Assembly: GCF_900220975.1 (NCBI RefSeq)
Contig: NZ_OBQD01000003.1
Coordinates: 310,001-374,000 of the forward strand
Source of the DNA: Rhizobium subbaraonis
Lineage (GTDB): Bacteria; Pseudomonadota; Alphaproteobacteria; Rhizobiales; Rhizobiaceae
DNA: 64,000 nt
Direction of reading: 5' to 3'
The notes under the pieces: generated by a model
Told to the model about the DNA's origin: nothing
Database searches by the model: none
What the model saw: only the letters and a program-made list of their open reading frames with translations
Program-made: the position numbers and the translations under genes
In this document: piece by piece, positions 43,509 through 52,959 of the stretch
How the letters are laid out: every line of letters begins with the position of its first letter
How positions within the stretch are numbered: position 1 is the stretch's first letter

Positions 43509-44190
43509 CACGGCTACGCAGCTGCATTACCTGGATGCCTACAGGCTCGAGGACCACGAGTACAACGGGCCGGCGGCCGAAAGCCGCCCGTCGGGAACAT
43601 GCTTCGCTTTCGATCTCGATGGCACGATAACGACGGAAGAGTTGCTTCCGCTCATCGCTGCAGAGTTGAATCTCGAAACCGAGATGTCACTCCTGACGCG
43701 ATTGACGATGGACGGCGTCATCCCGTTCGAGGACTCCTTTCGCCTGCGCTTTGCAATCCTGAGGGCAGCCGGTCTGGAGCGTGTCCAATCGATCGTATCG
43801 GAAGTCCAGCTGGATCCCTATATCGTGGAGTTTATCCGCGAGAACCGAAGCAGATGTTTCGTTGTAACTGGCAACCTTGATCTATGGATCGCCCCGCTGG
43901 CCGACAAGCTTGGATGCGAGTTCTTCGCGTCCACAGCCGTCATGCAAGGAGGACGGATCGCTGGCATCCATCAGGTCATGCGCAAGAGCGTGCCGGCCTT
44001 GAAGCTCAAGGATCGATTTGAGCGCTTGGTAGCGGTCGGCGACGGCTTCAATGATATTCCGATGTTCGATGTTGCCGAGATCGGGATCGCCTATCAAGGC
44101 GTCCATACCGCGCCCGATGCGCTCATCTCCGTTTCCAATTATGTCGCCCTGGACGGGAAATCCCTATGCCGACTGTTAAGAACGCTGTAA
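43501..44190 (+). CDS. HAD-family phosphatase (phosphoserine-phosphatase-like)
   Basis: A 229-residue HAD enzyme. Motif I FDLDGTITTEEL, motif II region CFVVTGNLDLW, and motif IV VGDGFNDIPMF are present. It should dephosphorylate a small metabolite. ATG 43501 overlaps the previous gene by 8 nt, and its own 3' end overlaps the next gene by 25 nt, so the genes are tightly coupled. Confidence 0.85.
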   Translation: MRDTATQLHYLDAYRLEDHEYNGPAAESRPSGTCFAFDLDGTITTEELLPLIAAELNLETEMSLLTRLTMDGVIPFEDSFRLRFAILRAAGLERVQSIVSEVQLDPYIVEFIRENRSRCFVVTGNLDLWIAPLADKLGCEFFASTAVMQGGRIAGIHQVMRKSVPALKLKDRFERLVAVGDGFNDIPMFDVAEIGIAYQGVHTAPDALISVSNYVALDGKSLCRLLRTL

Positions 44191-44849
44191 TCGCCGCCGC
44201 TGGCCTCGGCTCGCGACTGGGTCACGGCAAGCCGAAATGCCTGGTCGAGATCGATGGGGTGAGTATTCTCTCCCACCTCCTCTCGCTGCTTAACGATGTC
44301 GAGGACGTCCGGGTCGTCATCGGCTTCGAAGAGAGGGCGGTCATTTCGGAAATCAAACGCATTCGCCCGGACGTGATCGCGGTTCGCAATCCCGATTTTC
44401 GGTCGACAACGACGCTGCATAGCTATGCCGCCGGTGCTCGGTACTTGAAGGGCGATTGCCTGTTCATGGACGGCGACATTCTTTTCGAACCCGACAGCTT
44501 CAAGAGATTTGTCGCCACGTGCAAGCCCGACAGACCGCGTCTTGCGATCACCAAGACCAAGACGAAGGATGCGGTGTTCCTTGATCTTGAAGGGGACATG
44601 GTAACGCGACTGCGCCGCGGAGAGCCGTCCGAATACGAATGGGCCAATGTCGCCTGGCTGCCGGTCGGCTTCTTCGAGCATCTGGAGAATACGCCGGTGT
44701 TCGAGCATCTGGCGCAGTTCATGCCTATCGAAGCCGGTATTCTGACCTCTTATGAGATCGATACCGAGACAGATCTTCTTCAAGCTCAGCAAAATCGTCA
44801 TCTGTTCTGCCTGGATACCGCCGCCACGGCGGGCGCCCTTGCACCGTGA
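44166..44849 (+). CDS. Nucleotidyltransferase (NTP-transferase, LicC-like)
   Basis: A 227-residue single-domain nucleotidyltransferase: VIAAAGLGSRLGHGKPKCLV (nucleotide-binding loop plus KPK), VVIGFEERAVISEI, NPDFRSTTTLHSYAAGARYL, and FMDGDILFE. This group activates phosphocholine, glycerol phosphate or sugars as CDP derivatives. The substrate is uncertain; its neighbour suggests it supplies the CDP-linked donor for the transferase. Confidence 0.83.
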   Translation: MPTVKNAVIAAAGLGSRLGHGKPKCLVEIDGVSILSHLLSLLNDVEDVRVVIGFEERAVISEIKRIRPDVIAVRNPDFRSTTTLHSYAAGARYLKGDCLFMDGDILFEPDSFKRFVATCKPDRPRLAITKTKTKDAVFLDLEGDMVTRLRRGEPSEYEWANVAWLPVGFFEHLENTPVFEHLAQFMPIEAGILTSYEIDTETDLLQAQQNRHLFCLDTAATAGALAP

Positions 44850-44890
44850 AGATGGCCTTCGGCGCGTCAAAACCTAGAACGGTGGTACAG

Positions 44891-45619
44891 ATGTCCAGAA
44901 TTTACAGTAACATAGCCGCAATCGACACAAATTCGGTGAAGTCTTTCTTCGATCGGCGAGCCAGCGCGGAGAGCAATCCCATCAATGCGGTCATGCTTCA
45001 AAAGGAAGGCTCAAGCGTAGCGATCGAGCGGGACAAATACGAGCGGGAACATCTCGTTCCCTCGATTGATCCTGGCGGGAAGGTCCTCGAACTGGGATGC
45101 GGTGCGGGTCGACTGGCGTCGCACTACAACAAAGACGGCAACAGTTACCTTGGGCTGGACTTCTCCGAAAATCTCATCGGCCTTGCCAATTCCGCATTCG
45201 CGGGACAGGAGACGATTCGCTTCCAGGTGGCCGAAATCCCACGGATATCACAGGAAGAATTGCTGATACGGCCGCCGTTCGATCTCGTCATTGTCACTGG
45301 CCTATTGATCTATCTGAACGACGAGGCCGTCGAGAAGACGTTCGAGCTGATTAATTCGATCGCGGCGAGTAAGGCGAAATTGTATCTCCGTGAGACGATA
45401 TCAATTCTCGATCACCGTCTCACTCTGAGAGATTTCTATTCTGAAGAGCTCAACGACAACTACAATGCCGTCTATCGAACGCGCGAGGAAATAAAAGCGC
45501 ATATCGATATGTACATGACAAAGTCTGGTTTCTCTTTGGCGTCAGAGGGCGTGGCGTTTCCCGCCAACCTGCAAACGCGGGCGGAGACAAATCAGCACTA
45601 CTTTATTGTCGAGCGTTGA
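44891..45619 (+). CDS. SAM-dependent methyltransferase
   Basis: A 242-residue class I methyltransferase: motif I KVLELGCGAGRLASHY, then YLGLDFSENLIGLAN, FDLVIVTGLLIYLND and a C-terminal HYFIVER. The start is uncertain: GTG 44846 or ATG 44852 (overlapping the previous stop) or ATG 44891 (GGTGG upstream, chosen). It probably methylates the product of the cassette, or a sugar; substrate unknown. Confidence 0.82.
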   Translation: MSRIYSNIAAIDTNSVKSFFDRRASAESNPINAVMLQKEGSSVAIERDKYEREHLVPSIDPGGKVLELGCGAGRLASHYNKDGNSYLGLDFSENLIGLANSAFAGQETIRFQVAEIPRISQEELLIRPPFDLVIVTGLLIYLNDEAVEKTFELINSIAASKAKLYLRETISILDHRLTLRDFYSEELNDNYNAVYRTREEIKAHIDMYMTKSGFSLASEGVAFPANLQTRAETNQHYFIVER

Positions 45620-45629
45620 GCCGGCCGGC

Positions 45630-46655
45630 CTACGCAGCCTTCTCCATCTCCTTCTTCCATTGCCCACGCGCGGCGAGGCTGCACATCTTGGCGCGATGGG
45701 TGAAGGCGCGCTGGCCGGCGGCGACGTTTTCGGGCTTGCCGGCCCAGGCGTCCAGCGCTTCCGCCTGCAGCGCGCGGCCATAGGAGAAGGTCAGTTTCCA
45801 GGGCAGCGGACCCATGGCGTTCATGGCGGAAAGGTGCGCGGTCGCCTCTTCCGTCGACTGGCCGCCGGAGAGGAAGGCGATGCCGGGAACGGCCGCCGGT
45901 ACGGTCCGCTTCAGCACGCGTAGCGTTCGTTCGGCGACCTCCTGCACAGAGGCCTTCCGCGCCTTCTTGCCGTCGATGACCATGGAAGGCTTGAGGATCA
46001 TGCCCTCCAGAGAGACGCGCTGGTCGGCCAGTTCTTCGAAGGTGATGCGAAGGGTCTCTTCCGTCACCTCCTGCGCGCGCTCTATCGACTGGGTGCCGGG
46101 CTCTCCGTCCATCAGCACCTCCGGTTCTACGATCGGGACGATGCCGGCCTCCTGGCAAAGCGCGGCATAGCGGGCGAGCGCTTGTGCATTCGCCTTGATC
46201 GCGCCAAAGCTCGGAAGCGTGTCGGAGATCGCGATCACGCCCCGCCATTTGGCAAAGCGGGCCCCGGCTGCGTGGTATCTGGCGAGCCTTTCGCGCAAGC
46301 CGTCGAGGCCCTCGGTGATCGTCTCGCCTTTGAAAAGCGCCATAGGCTTGGCGCCGGTGTCGACCTTGATGCCGGGAACGGCGCTGGCTGCCGTGATGAT
46401 ATCGGCGAGCGGCCGGCCCTCATCGGTCTTCTGGAACAGGGTCTCCTCATAGAGGATGACGCCGGAAATGTAGTTCCGCATCGCCTCGTCGGCGGTAAAG
46501 AGCATCTGGCGGTAATCGCGTCGGGAGGCGTCGGTGGATTCGACGCCGATACCGTCGAGGCGCTTCTTGATGGTGGCAGTGGATTCGTCGGCGGCGAGCA
46601 GGCCCTTGCCTGCGGTGACGATGCGGGCGGCGATGTCTTCCAGTCGTTCGCTCAT
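45630..46655 (-). CDS. fbaB: Fructose-bisphosphate aldolase class I
   Basis: A 341-residue class I aldolase with AAGGAGG before ATG 46655. Schiff-base lysine region is visible as GMILKPSMVIDG. Other blocks: GKGLLAADESTATIKKRLDG, EETLFQKTDEG, FAKWRGVIAI, IVPIVEPEVLMDG, GIAFLSGGQSTEEATAHL and WKLTFSYGRALQ. Class I (metal-independent) is usual in rhizobia. It follows pgk on the same strand after a terminator. Confidence 0.95.
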   Translation of the reverse strand: MSERLEDIAARIVTAGKGLLAADESTATIKKRLDGIGVESTDASRRDYRQMLFTADEAMRNYISGVILYEETLFQKTDEGRPLADIITAASAVPGIKVDTGAKPMALFKGETITEGLDGLRERLARYHAAGARFAKWRGVIAISDTLPSFGAIKANAQALARYAALCQEAGIVPIVEPEVLMDGEPGTQSIERAQEVTEETLRITFEELADQRVSLEGMILKPSMVIDGKKARKASVQEVAERTLRVLKRTVPAAVPGIAFLSGGQSTEEATAHLSAMNAMGPLPWKLTFSYGRALQAEALDAWAGKPENVAAGQRAFTHRAKMCSLAARGQWKKEMEKAA

Positions 46656-46771
46656 GCTTCCCTCCTTGGACCAGTCCGTGTTTCCTTTGTCCCGTCTGCA
46701 TGTTCTGACCGACGATCCCTGTGGCCGTCTTGGAGATATTTTCGATCCCGCGATCCGTCGCGTCAACGAAA

Positions 46772-46802
46772 ATGGCCCCCTCCATCGAATGGAGAGGGCC
46801 AT
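46772..46802 (-). terminator. Intrinsic terminator of pgk
   Basis: A 14-bp stem ATGGCCCCCTCCAT / ATGGAGAGGGCCAT with one G-T pair and a CGA loop. On the minus strand it is followed by TTTCGTT, 27 nt after the pgk stop. Confidence 0.85.
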
Positions 46803-46828
46803 CAGTTGGTTCCGGTGAAGACGGAGGC

Positions 46829-48025
46829 CTACTTCTGCTGAAGGACCTCGACGCCAGGCAGGGGCTTGCCCTCCATCCATTCGAGGAAGGCGCCGCCGGC
46901 GGTGGAGACGTAAGTGAAGTCGTCCGCGACGCCGGCATGGTTCAGGGCCGCGACCGTGTCGCCGCCGCCGGCGACCGAGATCAGGGCGCCTTCCTTGGTC
47001 CGGGCCGCTGCATGCCTGGCGGCGGCAACGGTCGCGGCATCGAAGGGGGCGATCTCGAAGGCGCCGAGCGGGCCGTTCCAGACGAGCGTCGAAGCGCGGG
47101 AAATCCAGGCGTTGACTGCCTCGACCGATTTCGGGCCGACGTCGAGAACCATGGCATCCGCGGGGATCGCCTCGATCGAAACCGTCTCATTATCGGCGCC
47201 TGCCTTGAATTCACGGGCGACGACGCCGTCCTCGGGCAGGATGATCGCGCAGCCGGCGGTGGCGGCATCGATCATGATCTGCTTGGCGGTGTCGGCGAGA
47301 TCGTGCTCGCAGAGCGACTTGCCGACATCGGTGCCGCGGGCGGCGATGAAGGTGTTGGCCATGCCGCCGCCGATGACGAGCGCGTCGACCTTCTTCACCA
47401 GGTTCGACAGCAGGTCGATCTTGGTGGAGACCTTGGCGCCGCCGACGATGGCGACCACCGGGCGCTTCGGATTGCCGAGGCCCTTCTCCAGCGCCTCGAG
47501 CTCGGCCTGCATGGTGCGGCCGGCATAGGCGGGAAGAAGGTGCGCCAGGCCCTCGGTGGAAGCATGGGCGCGGTGCGCGGCAGAGAAGGCGTCGTTGACG
47601 TAGATGTCGCCATTGGCGGCCAGCGCCTTGGTGAAGTCCGCGTCGTTCTTTTCCTCGCCCTTGTGGAAGCGGGTGTTTTCGAGAAGCAGGATGTCGCCGT
47701 TCTTCAGCGCGTCGACGGCGGCCTTCGCCTTGTCGCCGATGCAATCCTCGCCGAAGGCGACCGGCTGGCCGAGCACGTCCTTGACTGCCGGCACGATCAT
47801 GCCGAGCGACTGGTCGGCGACCGGCTCGCCCTTGGGGCGCCCGAAATGGGCAAGCAGGACGACTTTCGCGCCCTTCTTCGACAGTTCGAGGATGGTGGGG
47901 GCGACGCGCTCGATGCGGGTTGCGTCGGTGACCTTGCCGTCCTTGACGGGGACGTTGAGGTCGACGCGGACGAGCACGCGCTTGCCAGCGATATCGGTGA
48001 GGTCGTCTAGGGTTTTGAAGGTCAT
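46829..48025 (-). CDS. pgk: Phosphoglycerate kinase
   Basis: A 398-residue enzyme. Seen: [91 protein letters not shown] and the nucleotide-binding [16 protein letters not shown] 48025 is preceded by GAGGAG; GTG 48031 in the same frame is possible. Part of tkt-gap-pgk-fbaB. Confidence 0.97.
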   Translation of the reverse strand: MTFKTLDDLTDIAGKRVLVRVDLNVPVKDGKVTDATRIERVAPTILELSKKGAKVVLLAHFGRPKGEPVADQSLGMIVPAVKDVLGQPVAFGEDCIGDKAKAAVDALKNGDILLLENTRFHKGEEKNDADFTKALAANGDIYVNDAFSAAHRAHASTEGLAHLLPAYAGRTMQAELEALEKGLGNPKRPVVAIVGGAKVSTKIDLLSNLVKKVDALVIGGGMANTFIAARGTDVGKSLCEHDLADTAKQIMIDAATAGCAIILPEDGVVAREFKAGADNETVSIEAIPADAMVLDVGPKSVEAVNAWISRASTLVWNGPLGAFEIAPFDAATVAAARHAAARTKEGALISVAGGGDTVAALNHAGVADDFTYVSTAGGAFLEWMEGKPLPGVEVLQQK

Positions 48026-48172
48026 GGGCACCGCTCCTCGTATTCTGCCTTGAAGCGCCGCGCGCCGATCAGGATGGCGCGCCTCTGCGCTGGCGATGTG
48101 AAACTAGCATTTCCCGCCTTCACGTCGGAAGGCGGAAGAGTTCAGGTCCTCGGACGGAAAAGCTCTCATTCG
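48026..48172. other. Intergenic between pgk and a palindromic repeat
   Basis: No coding sequence or clear signal recognised beyond the expected pgk promoter and leader. Confidence 0.4.
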
Positions 48173-48286
48173 CCGTCATGCCGGACTCGATCCGGCATCC
48201 AGCGCGCTCAAGTCCTTGAGCGCAATAAACACGATTGCGCCGCCGACGCGGCGCTGCTGGACCCCGGATCAAATCCGGGGTGACGG
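48173..48286. repeat. Palindromic intergenic repeat (RIME-like)
   Basis: A 114-bp palindromic element. The left arm CCGTCATGCCGGACTCGATC is the imperfect complement of the right end, whose reverse complement reads CCGTCACCCCGGATTTGATC; both continue into CCAGC. A perfect inverted repeat GCGCTCAAG-TC-CTTGAGCGC (48204-48223) lies inside. The size and shape recall rhizobial RIME-type mosaic elements. Confidence 0.6.
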
Positions 48287-48325
48287 AAGAACAAGGTGTG
48301 CCCCGTCACGAGGGCCTCAAACGTC

Positions 48326-48353
48326 GACACCCGGACATTGCTGCCCGGGTGTC
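48326..48353 (-). terminator. Hairpin after gap
   Basis: A perfect 9-bp stem GACACCCGG / CCGGGTGTC with a 10-nt loop, 12 nt after the gap stop. On the minus strand the T-tract is weak. Confidence 0.55.
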
Positions 48354-48364
48354 TTTGATTGCGA

Positions 48365-49375
48365 TCAGATCAGCTTCGCAAACGCGACGGCCGTGTCGGC
48401 CATGCGGTTGGAGAAGCCCCATTCGTTGTCGTACCAGGAGAGGATACGGACGAACTTGCCTTCCAGAACCTTGGTCTGGTCGATGGCGAAGATCGACGAA
48501 TGGCTGTCGTGGTTGAAGTCGCGGGAGACCAGCGGCTCCTCGGTGTAGCCCAGGATGCCCTTGAGGGCGCCGTTGGAGGCGGCCTTGATGGCTTCGTTGA
48601 TTTCTTCGACCGTGGTGTCGCGCTTGGCAACGAACTTGAAGTCGACGACCGAGACGTTCGGGGTCGGCACGCGGATCGAGGTGCCGTCGAGCTTGCCCTT
48701 CAGGTGCGGCAGGACGAGGCCGACGGCCTTGGCAGCACCCGTCGAGGTCGGGATCATCGAGAGCGCTGCCGCGCGGGCGCGGTAGAGGTCCTTGTGCATC
48801 GTGTCCAGCGTCGGCTGGTCGCCGGTGTAGGAGTGGATCGTGGTCATGAAGCCGTGGTCGATGCCGACCGCGTCATCGAGAACCTTGACCACCGGGACCA
48901 GGCAGTTGGTGGTGCACGAGGCGTTGGAGATGACCAGGTGTTCCTTGGTCAGCTTGTCGTCGTTGACGCCGTAGACGACGGTCAGGTCGGCGCCGTCGGC
49001 CGGGGCCGAGACGATGACGCGCTTGGCGCCGGCCGTCAGGTGGGCGGCCGCCTTGTCGCGGGCGGTGAAGATGCCGGTGCACTCCATGGCGATGTCGACG
49101 CCAAGTTCCTTGTGCGGCAGCGTCGCCGGGTCCTTGATCGCGGTGACCTTGATCGGCTTGCCGCCGCCGACCGTGATCGTGTCGCCCTCGACCTTCACTT
49201 CGGCCGGGAACTTGCCGTGGATCGAATCGTAGCGCAGCAGGTGGGCATTGGTCTCGACCGGACCAAGGTCGTTGATCGCCACGACCTCGATGTCGGTGCG
49301 GCCGGATTCGACGATTGCGCGCAGGACGTTGCGGCCGATGCGGCCAAATCCGTTGATGGCAACTTTTACGGTCAT
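48365..49375 (-). CDS. gap: Glyceraldehyde-3-phosphate dehydrogenase
   Basis: A 336-residue GAPDH. N-terminal Rossmann [18 protein letters not shown], then catalytic [51 protein letters not shown] and [13 protein letters not shown]. Residues after the first beta strand (AINDLGP) favour NAD use. Downstream of tkt by 66 nt. Confidence 0.97.
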   Translation of the reverse strand: MTVKVAINGFGRIGRNVLRAIVESGRTDIEVVAINDLGPVETNAHLLRYDSIHGKFPAEVKVEGDTITVGGGKPIKVTAIKDPATLPHKELGVDIAMECTGIFTARDKAAAHLTAGAKRVIVSAPADGADLTVVYGVNDDKLTKEHLVISNASCTTNCLVPVVKVLDDAVGIDHGFMTTIHSYTGDQPTLDTMHKDLYRARAAALSMIPTSTGAAKAVGLVLPHLKGKLDGTSIRVPTPNVSVVDFKFVAKRDTTVEEINEAIKAASNGALKGILGYTEEPLVSRDFNHDSHSSIFAIDQTKVLEGKFVRILSWYDNEWGFSNRMADTAVAFAKLI

Positions 49376-49441
49376 TTCGGGTCTCTCCCTGTCAGAATAA
49401 AACGTGCGGGTGGCGCGCGGTCGCCCGCGCGCCGTCCCGGG

Positions 49442-51424
49442 TCAGCCGAGCTTGGCTTCGGCGGCTGCGACGACCGCCTCCGGCGTGATGCCGAAGTGCT
49501 TGTAGAGCTCCTTGTAGGGGCCGGACGCGCCGAACGAAGACATGCCGATGAAGGTGCCGTCCGAGCCGATGATATGGTCCCAGCCCTGGCGGATGCCGGC
49601 CTCGACGGCGATTTTCACCGGCGAGTTGCCGATGATCGCCTTCTGGTAGGCTTCCGGCTGCTCGTAGAAGAGCTCGAAGCAGGGAACCGATACGACGCGG
49701 GTGGAAATGCCCTTGGCCGTCAGCGCCTCATGGGCCTTCACTGCGATCTCGACTTCCGAGCCGGTGGCGAAGATCGTCACCTGGGCATCGGCAGAAGAGA
49801 TCAGGTCATAGGCGCCCTTGGCGCAGAGGTTCTCTTCCTCGAACTCGGTGCGCACGGCCATCAGGTTCTGGCGGGTGAGCGCGATGCCCGAGGGGCGGTC
49901 CTTGTGTTCCAGGGCCAGCTGCCAGCACTCGGCCGTTTCGGTGGCGTCGGCCGGACGGAACATCATCAGGTTCGGGATGGCGCGCAGTGCTGCCATCTGC
50001 TCGACCGGCTGGTGCGTCGGGCCGTCTTCGCCGAGACCGATCGAATCGTGGGTCAGGACGTGGATGACGCGGATGCCCATCAGGGCGGCGAGGCGGATCG
50101 AGGGACGGCAATAGTCCGAGAAGATCAGGAAGCCGCCGGAGTAGGGGATGAGGCCGCCGTGCAGCGCCATGCCGTTCATCGCCGCCGCCATGCCGTGCTC
50201 GCGCACGCCGTAGTGGATGTAGCGGCCGGAGAAGTCGTCAGGCGTGATGGAGGCCGTCTGGCTGGTCTTGGTGTTGTTGGAGCCGGTCAGGTCGGCCGAG
50301 CCGCCGATCGTTTCCTTCAGCACGCCGTTGATGACCTCGAGCGCGTCCTCGGAGGCCTTGCGGGTCGCCGGGTTCGGCCTGGTCTCGGCCAACTTCTTCT
50401 TGTAGGCGGAGATCGCGGAATCGAGGCCGCTCTCAAGGTCGCCGGCAAAGCGGCGGACGAACTGCGCCTTCTTCTCCGGGTCGGCCTTTTCCAGGCGCTC
50501 CTGCCACTCCTTGTGCGCCTTGGTCGAGCGCAGGCCGGCCAGGCGCCAGGCGTCCAGCACGTCGGAGGGAACGGAGAACGCTTCGGCGTCCCAGTTCAGC
50601 GCCTTGCGGGTGGCGGCGATTTCGTCTGCGCCGAGCGGCGAGCCGTGGACCTTGTGGGTGCCGGCCTTGTTCGGAGCGCCCCAGCCGATGACCGTCTTGC
50701 AGGCGATCATGGTCGGCTTGTCGGACTTCTGGGCCTGCTCGACGGCGGCTGCGATCGCGTCCGGGTCATGGCCGTCGACGGCGATCGTGTTCCACTGCGA
50801 AGCGCGGAAGCGGGCGTGCTGGTCGGTTGAGTCGGCAATCGAGATCGGGCCGTCGATCGAGATGTTGTTGTCGTCCCAGAAGACGATCAGCTTGTTGAGC
50901 TTCAGGTGGCCGGCAAGCGCGATCGCTTCCTGGCTGATGCCTTCCATCAGGCAGCCGTCGCCGGCGAGCACGTAGGTGTAGTGCTCCATCAGGTCGGAGC
51001 CGAACTCGTCGCGCAGCTTGCGCTCGGCAATCGCCATGCCGACGGCGTTGGCGATGCCCTGGCCGAGCGGACCGGTGGTCGTCTCGATGCCGGCGGCATG
51101 GCCGTACTCGGGGTGGCCGGCGGTCTTGGCGCCGAGCTGGCGGAAGTTCTTGATCTCGTCGATCGTGATGTCCTCATAGCCGGTCAGGTAGAGGAGCGAG
51201 TAGAGCAGCATCGAGCCATGGCCGGCCGACAGCACGAAGCGGTCGCGGTTCGGCCAGGACGGAGCCTTCGGGTCGAAGGTCATGAAGCGGGTGAAAAGGA
51301 CCGTTGCGATGTCCGCGGCGCCCATGGGAAGGCCGGGATGGCCGGAGTTTGCTTTCTCCACGGCATCCATGGAAAGAAAGCGAATAGCATTCGCCATCCG
51401 GTCGTGTTTTTCGCGAGAGATCAT
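49442..51424 (-). CDS. tkt: Transketolase
   Basis: A 660-residue thiamine-diphosphate enzyme. Seen: [55 protein letters not shown], the GDG...N motif [16 protein letters not shown], and [18 protein letters not shown]. Complete length. It starts an operon with gap. A minus-strand promoter-like pair lies at 51492-51519. Confidence 0.97.
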   Translation of the reverse strand: MISREKHDRMANAIRFLSMDAVEKANSGHPGLPMGAADIATVLFTRFMTFDPKAPSWPNRDRFVLSAGHGSMLLYSLLYLTGYEDITIDEIKNFRQLGAKTAGHPEYGHAAGIETTTGPLGQGIANAVGMAIAERKLRDEFGSDLMEHYTYVLAGDGCLMEGISQEAIALAGHLKLNKLIVFWDDNNISIDGPISIADSTDQHARFRASQWNTIAVDGHDPDAIAAAVEQAQKSDKPTMIACKTVIGWGAPNKAGTHKVHGSPLGADEIAATRKALNWDAEAFSVPSDVLDAWRLAGLRSTKAHKEWQERLEKADPEKKAQFVRRFAGDLESGLDSAISAYKKKLAETRPNPATRKASEDALEVINGVLKETIGGSADLTGSNNTKTSQTASITPDDFSGRYIHYGVREHGMAAAMNGMALHGGLIPYSGGFLIFSDYCRPSIRLAALMGIRVIHVLTHDSIGLGEDGPTHQPVEQMAALRAIPNLMMFRPADATETAECWQLALEHKDRPSGIALTRQNLMAVRTEFEEENLCAKGAYDLISSADAQVTIFATGSEVEIAVKAHEALTAKGISTRVVSVPCFELFYEQPEAYQKAIIGNSPVKIAVEAGIRQGWDHIIGSDGTFIGMSSFGASGPYKELYKHFGITPEAVVAAAEAKLG

Positions 51425-51491
51425 GACTGTTCCAAATAATCGGGGTGTCAGGGCCGATGCCTGTCGGGGTCACCGGTTAGGAAGCGGCTGA

Positions 51492-51519
51492 CACATAGCA
51501 GGTGCATTGCGGGAGTCAA
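51492..51519 (-). promoter_or_regulatory. Probable tkt promoter
   Basis: On the minus strand TTGACT (51519-51514), 16 nt, TATGTG (51497-51492), 68 nt upstream of the tkt start. Good -35, fair -10. Confidence 0.5.
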
Positions 51520-51657
51520 CGAATTGCGCCGTTTTTGCCGTGTTTTGCGGCGCTTTGGCGCGGAAGTCGGCAGGTCTTTTCGGCGCCGGGTTTGCCCTCT
51601 TTGCCGCGGCGCAGCAATCTCATCCACAGACGAGCGCGGCGATGCCGGGCCGCGCGG

Positions 51658-51685
51658 TTGACGCTGGCGATCGCTGTTGAATATT
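51658..51685 (+). promoter_or_regulatory. Probable promoter of DUF4164-zapA
   Basis: TTGACG (51658-51663), 16-nt spacer, AATATT (51680-51685), 69 nt before the DUF4164 start. The remainder of the 329-nt gap 51425-51753 holds no other feature I can support. Confidence 0.5.
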
Positions 51686-51753
51686 GTCAATGACTTGAAG
51701 ACGGCGAGAACCGCGGCGATTCGTCCGCGACCGTAAATGCCGGTGAAGGCGTG

Positions 51754-52026
51754 ATGGCGGCAGGAGAAACAGTCAGGGTAGCGATCGAGGAGTTGCGCAA
51801 GGCTTTGACCGGCCTCGACAACGCACTCGACATGCGCTTCGACCGCGAGCGCGACCACAGCGAGATCGAAAACGAGGTGCGCCGCGTCAACACGGATCGC
51901 TCCCGTCTTGCCCAGGAGCTGGACCAGTCCGAGTTCCGGGCCAACCGTCTCGAGGAGGTCAACCGCGAGGTTTCCCGCCGGCTGGTGACCGCAATGGAAA
52001 CGATCAGGGCAGTACTCGACCGCTGA
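51754..52026 (+). CDS. DUF4164 coiled-coil protein
   Basis: A 90-residue almost entirely helical protein (VRVAIEELRKALTGLDNALD; NEVRRVNTDRSRLAQELDQS; EVNREVSRRLVTAMETIRAV), matching DUF4164, a family encoded next to zapA in Rhizobiales. It is likely to act with ZapA or as a coiled-coil scaffold; direct evidence is lacking. ATG 51754; GTG 51751 is also in frame. It is 43 nt upstream of zapA. Confidence 0.86.
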   Translation: MAAGETVRVAIEELRKALTGLDNALDMRFDRERDHSEIENEVRRVNTDRSRLAQELDQSEFRANRLEEVNREVSRRLVTAMETIRAVLDR

Positions 52027-52069
52027 CGCAAGCGTGCGGCGGCCTGCTTCGGGGGACACGGAAGATTCC

Positions 52070-52441
52070 ATGGCGCAAGTAACGGTTCTCATCGACGGCA
52101 AGGCCTACAGGATGGCCTGCGAGGAGGGGCAAGAAGAGCACCTCAGCGAACTCGCGGGCAGCTTCGACCGCTACGTCAGCCATCTGAAGTCGCAGTTCGG
52201 CGAGATCGGCGATCTGCGCCTGACCGTCATGGCCGGGATCATGGTCATGGACGAGCTCAGCGAGACCGGCCGGCGGCTGAAGGCGCTGCAGGCCGAGGTG
52301 GAACAACTGCGCAACGGCCGCGAGAACGTCATGGCTGAAGCCTCCCGGGACGAGGCGGCCATTGCGGCCGCATTGGGCGAGCTGACGAACCAGATCCAGG
52401 GGATGACGGCAAAACTCGTCGGAAAGCCTGTCGCGAACTGA
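52070..52441 (+). CDS. zapA: Cell division protein ZapA
   Basis: A 123-residue ZapA with the N-terminal FtsZ-binding region (AQVTVLIDGKAYRMACEEGQ, EEHLSELAGSFDRYV) and a coiled-coil C-terminus (LKALQAEVEQLRNG). It bundles FtsZ filaments. GGAAGATTCC precedes ATG 52070. In many bacteria ssrS and fau follow zapA; here a 6S-like RNA follows, but fau is at 62970. Confidence 0.94.
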   Translation: MAQVTVLIDGKAYRMACEEGQEEHLSELAGSFDRYVSHLKSQFGEIGDLRLTVMAGIMVMDELSETGRRLKALQAEVEQLRNGRENVMAEASRDEAAIAAALGELTNQIQGMTAKLVGKPVAN

Positions 52442-52610
52442 TTTCAGGCGTGACGAGGGTGCGTGGCGTGCAGGACGCCGGCGACAGCGCCTTCCATAAC
52501 AGCAAGCGACAAGCGCAGCCGCCTGCCGGTTGACCCGCGACGACCGCTTTCTCTTCCCGCAGCAACCGATAGCCACTGGATTAGTCGCCGGTTCCGTCCT
52601 ATATCTGAAT

Positions 52611-52745
52611 TGCGATCTGCGCTTCCCGACAGGTATCAACATTCCCCGGGGCCATACACGATCTCAAGGGAGCTGTCCCTGTTCGGACCCGTGGGTTCGG
52701 ACATATGGCACCCACCTACTTTGTAGGCACCCGGGATCGTAAAAA
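52611..52745 (+). ncRNA. ssrS: 6S RNA (probable)
   Basis: A structured non-coding stretch downstream of zapA with -10 CTATAT at 52599-52604. A terminal stem pairs TGCGATC (52611-52617) with GATCGTA (52735-52741), and an alternative ACGATC / GATCGT. Inside are hairpins CCTAC-TTT-GTAGG (52715-52727) and GTGGGT / ACCCAC. The position behind zapA is the conserved location of ssrS, which makes the RNA that mimics an open promoter for sigma-70 polymerase. The ends are estimated. Confidence 0.65.
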
Positions 52746-52777
52746 TCCATCGGTCGCCGTGGATCGCGCTTTCTCTC
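52746..52777 (+). terminator. Terminator-like hairpin after the 6S RNA
   Basis: Stem ATCCA-CGG / CCG-TGGAT with a T bulge, followed by CGCGCTTTCTCTT. Moderate. Confidence 0.5.
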
Positions 52778-52959
52778 TTAAAATTCAATGTTTTGGCCGA
52801 CGTGACACCAAGAGTCGCACTGGTGAACTATGGGTAACCAAGATTGGCAGCCGAGCAAACCGTGAGGAGATCTTCATAAAATTGGGTGCCGACGGGCGAT
52901 GCTAAAGATTTTTCTAACTTCTTGTGGTTGCATTCCTGCAACCGATAGAAGGACGCCTT
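52778..52959. other. AT-richer intergenic segment
   Basis: This stretch after the 6S RNA is visibly richer in A/T than its surroundings. I see no gene or clear signal other than a small GTTGCA/TGCAAC inverted repeat near 52927-52942. It marks the left edge of the zapA-fau insertion. Confidence 0.4.

Noticed and set aside
48359-50830. Very long open frame antisense to gap and tkt
   Set aside because: It mirrors the codon pattern of gap and tkt in a high-GC genome; no start or recognised protein features. The same applies to 46721-48010, 58333-60060 and 7549-8646.
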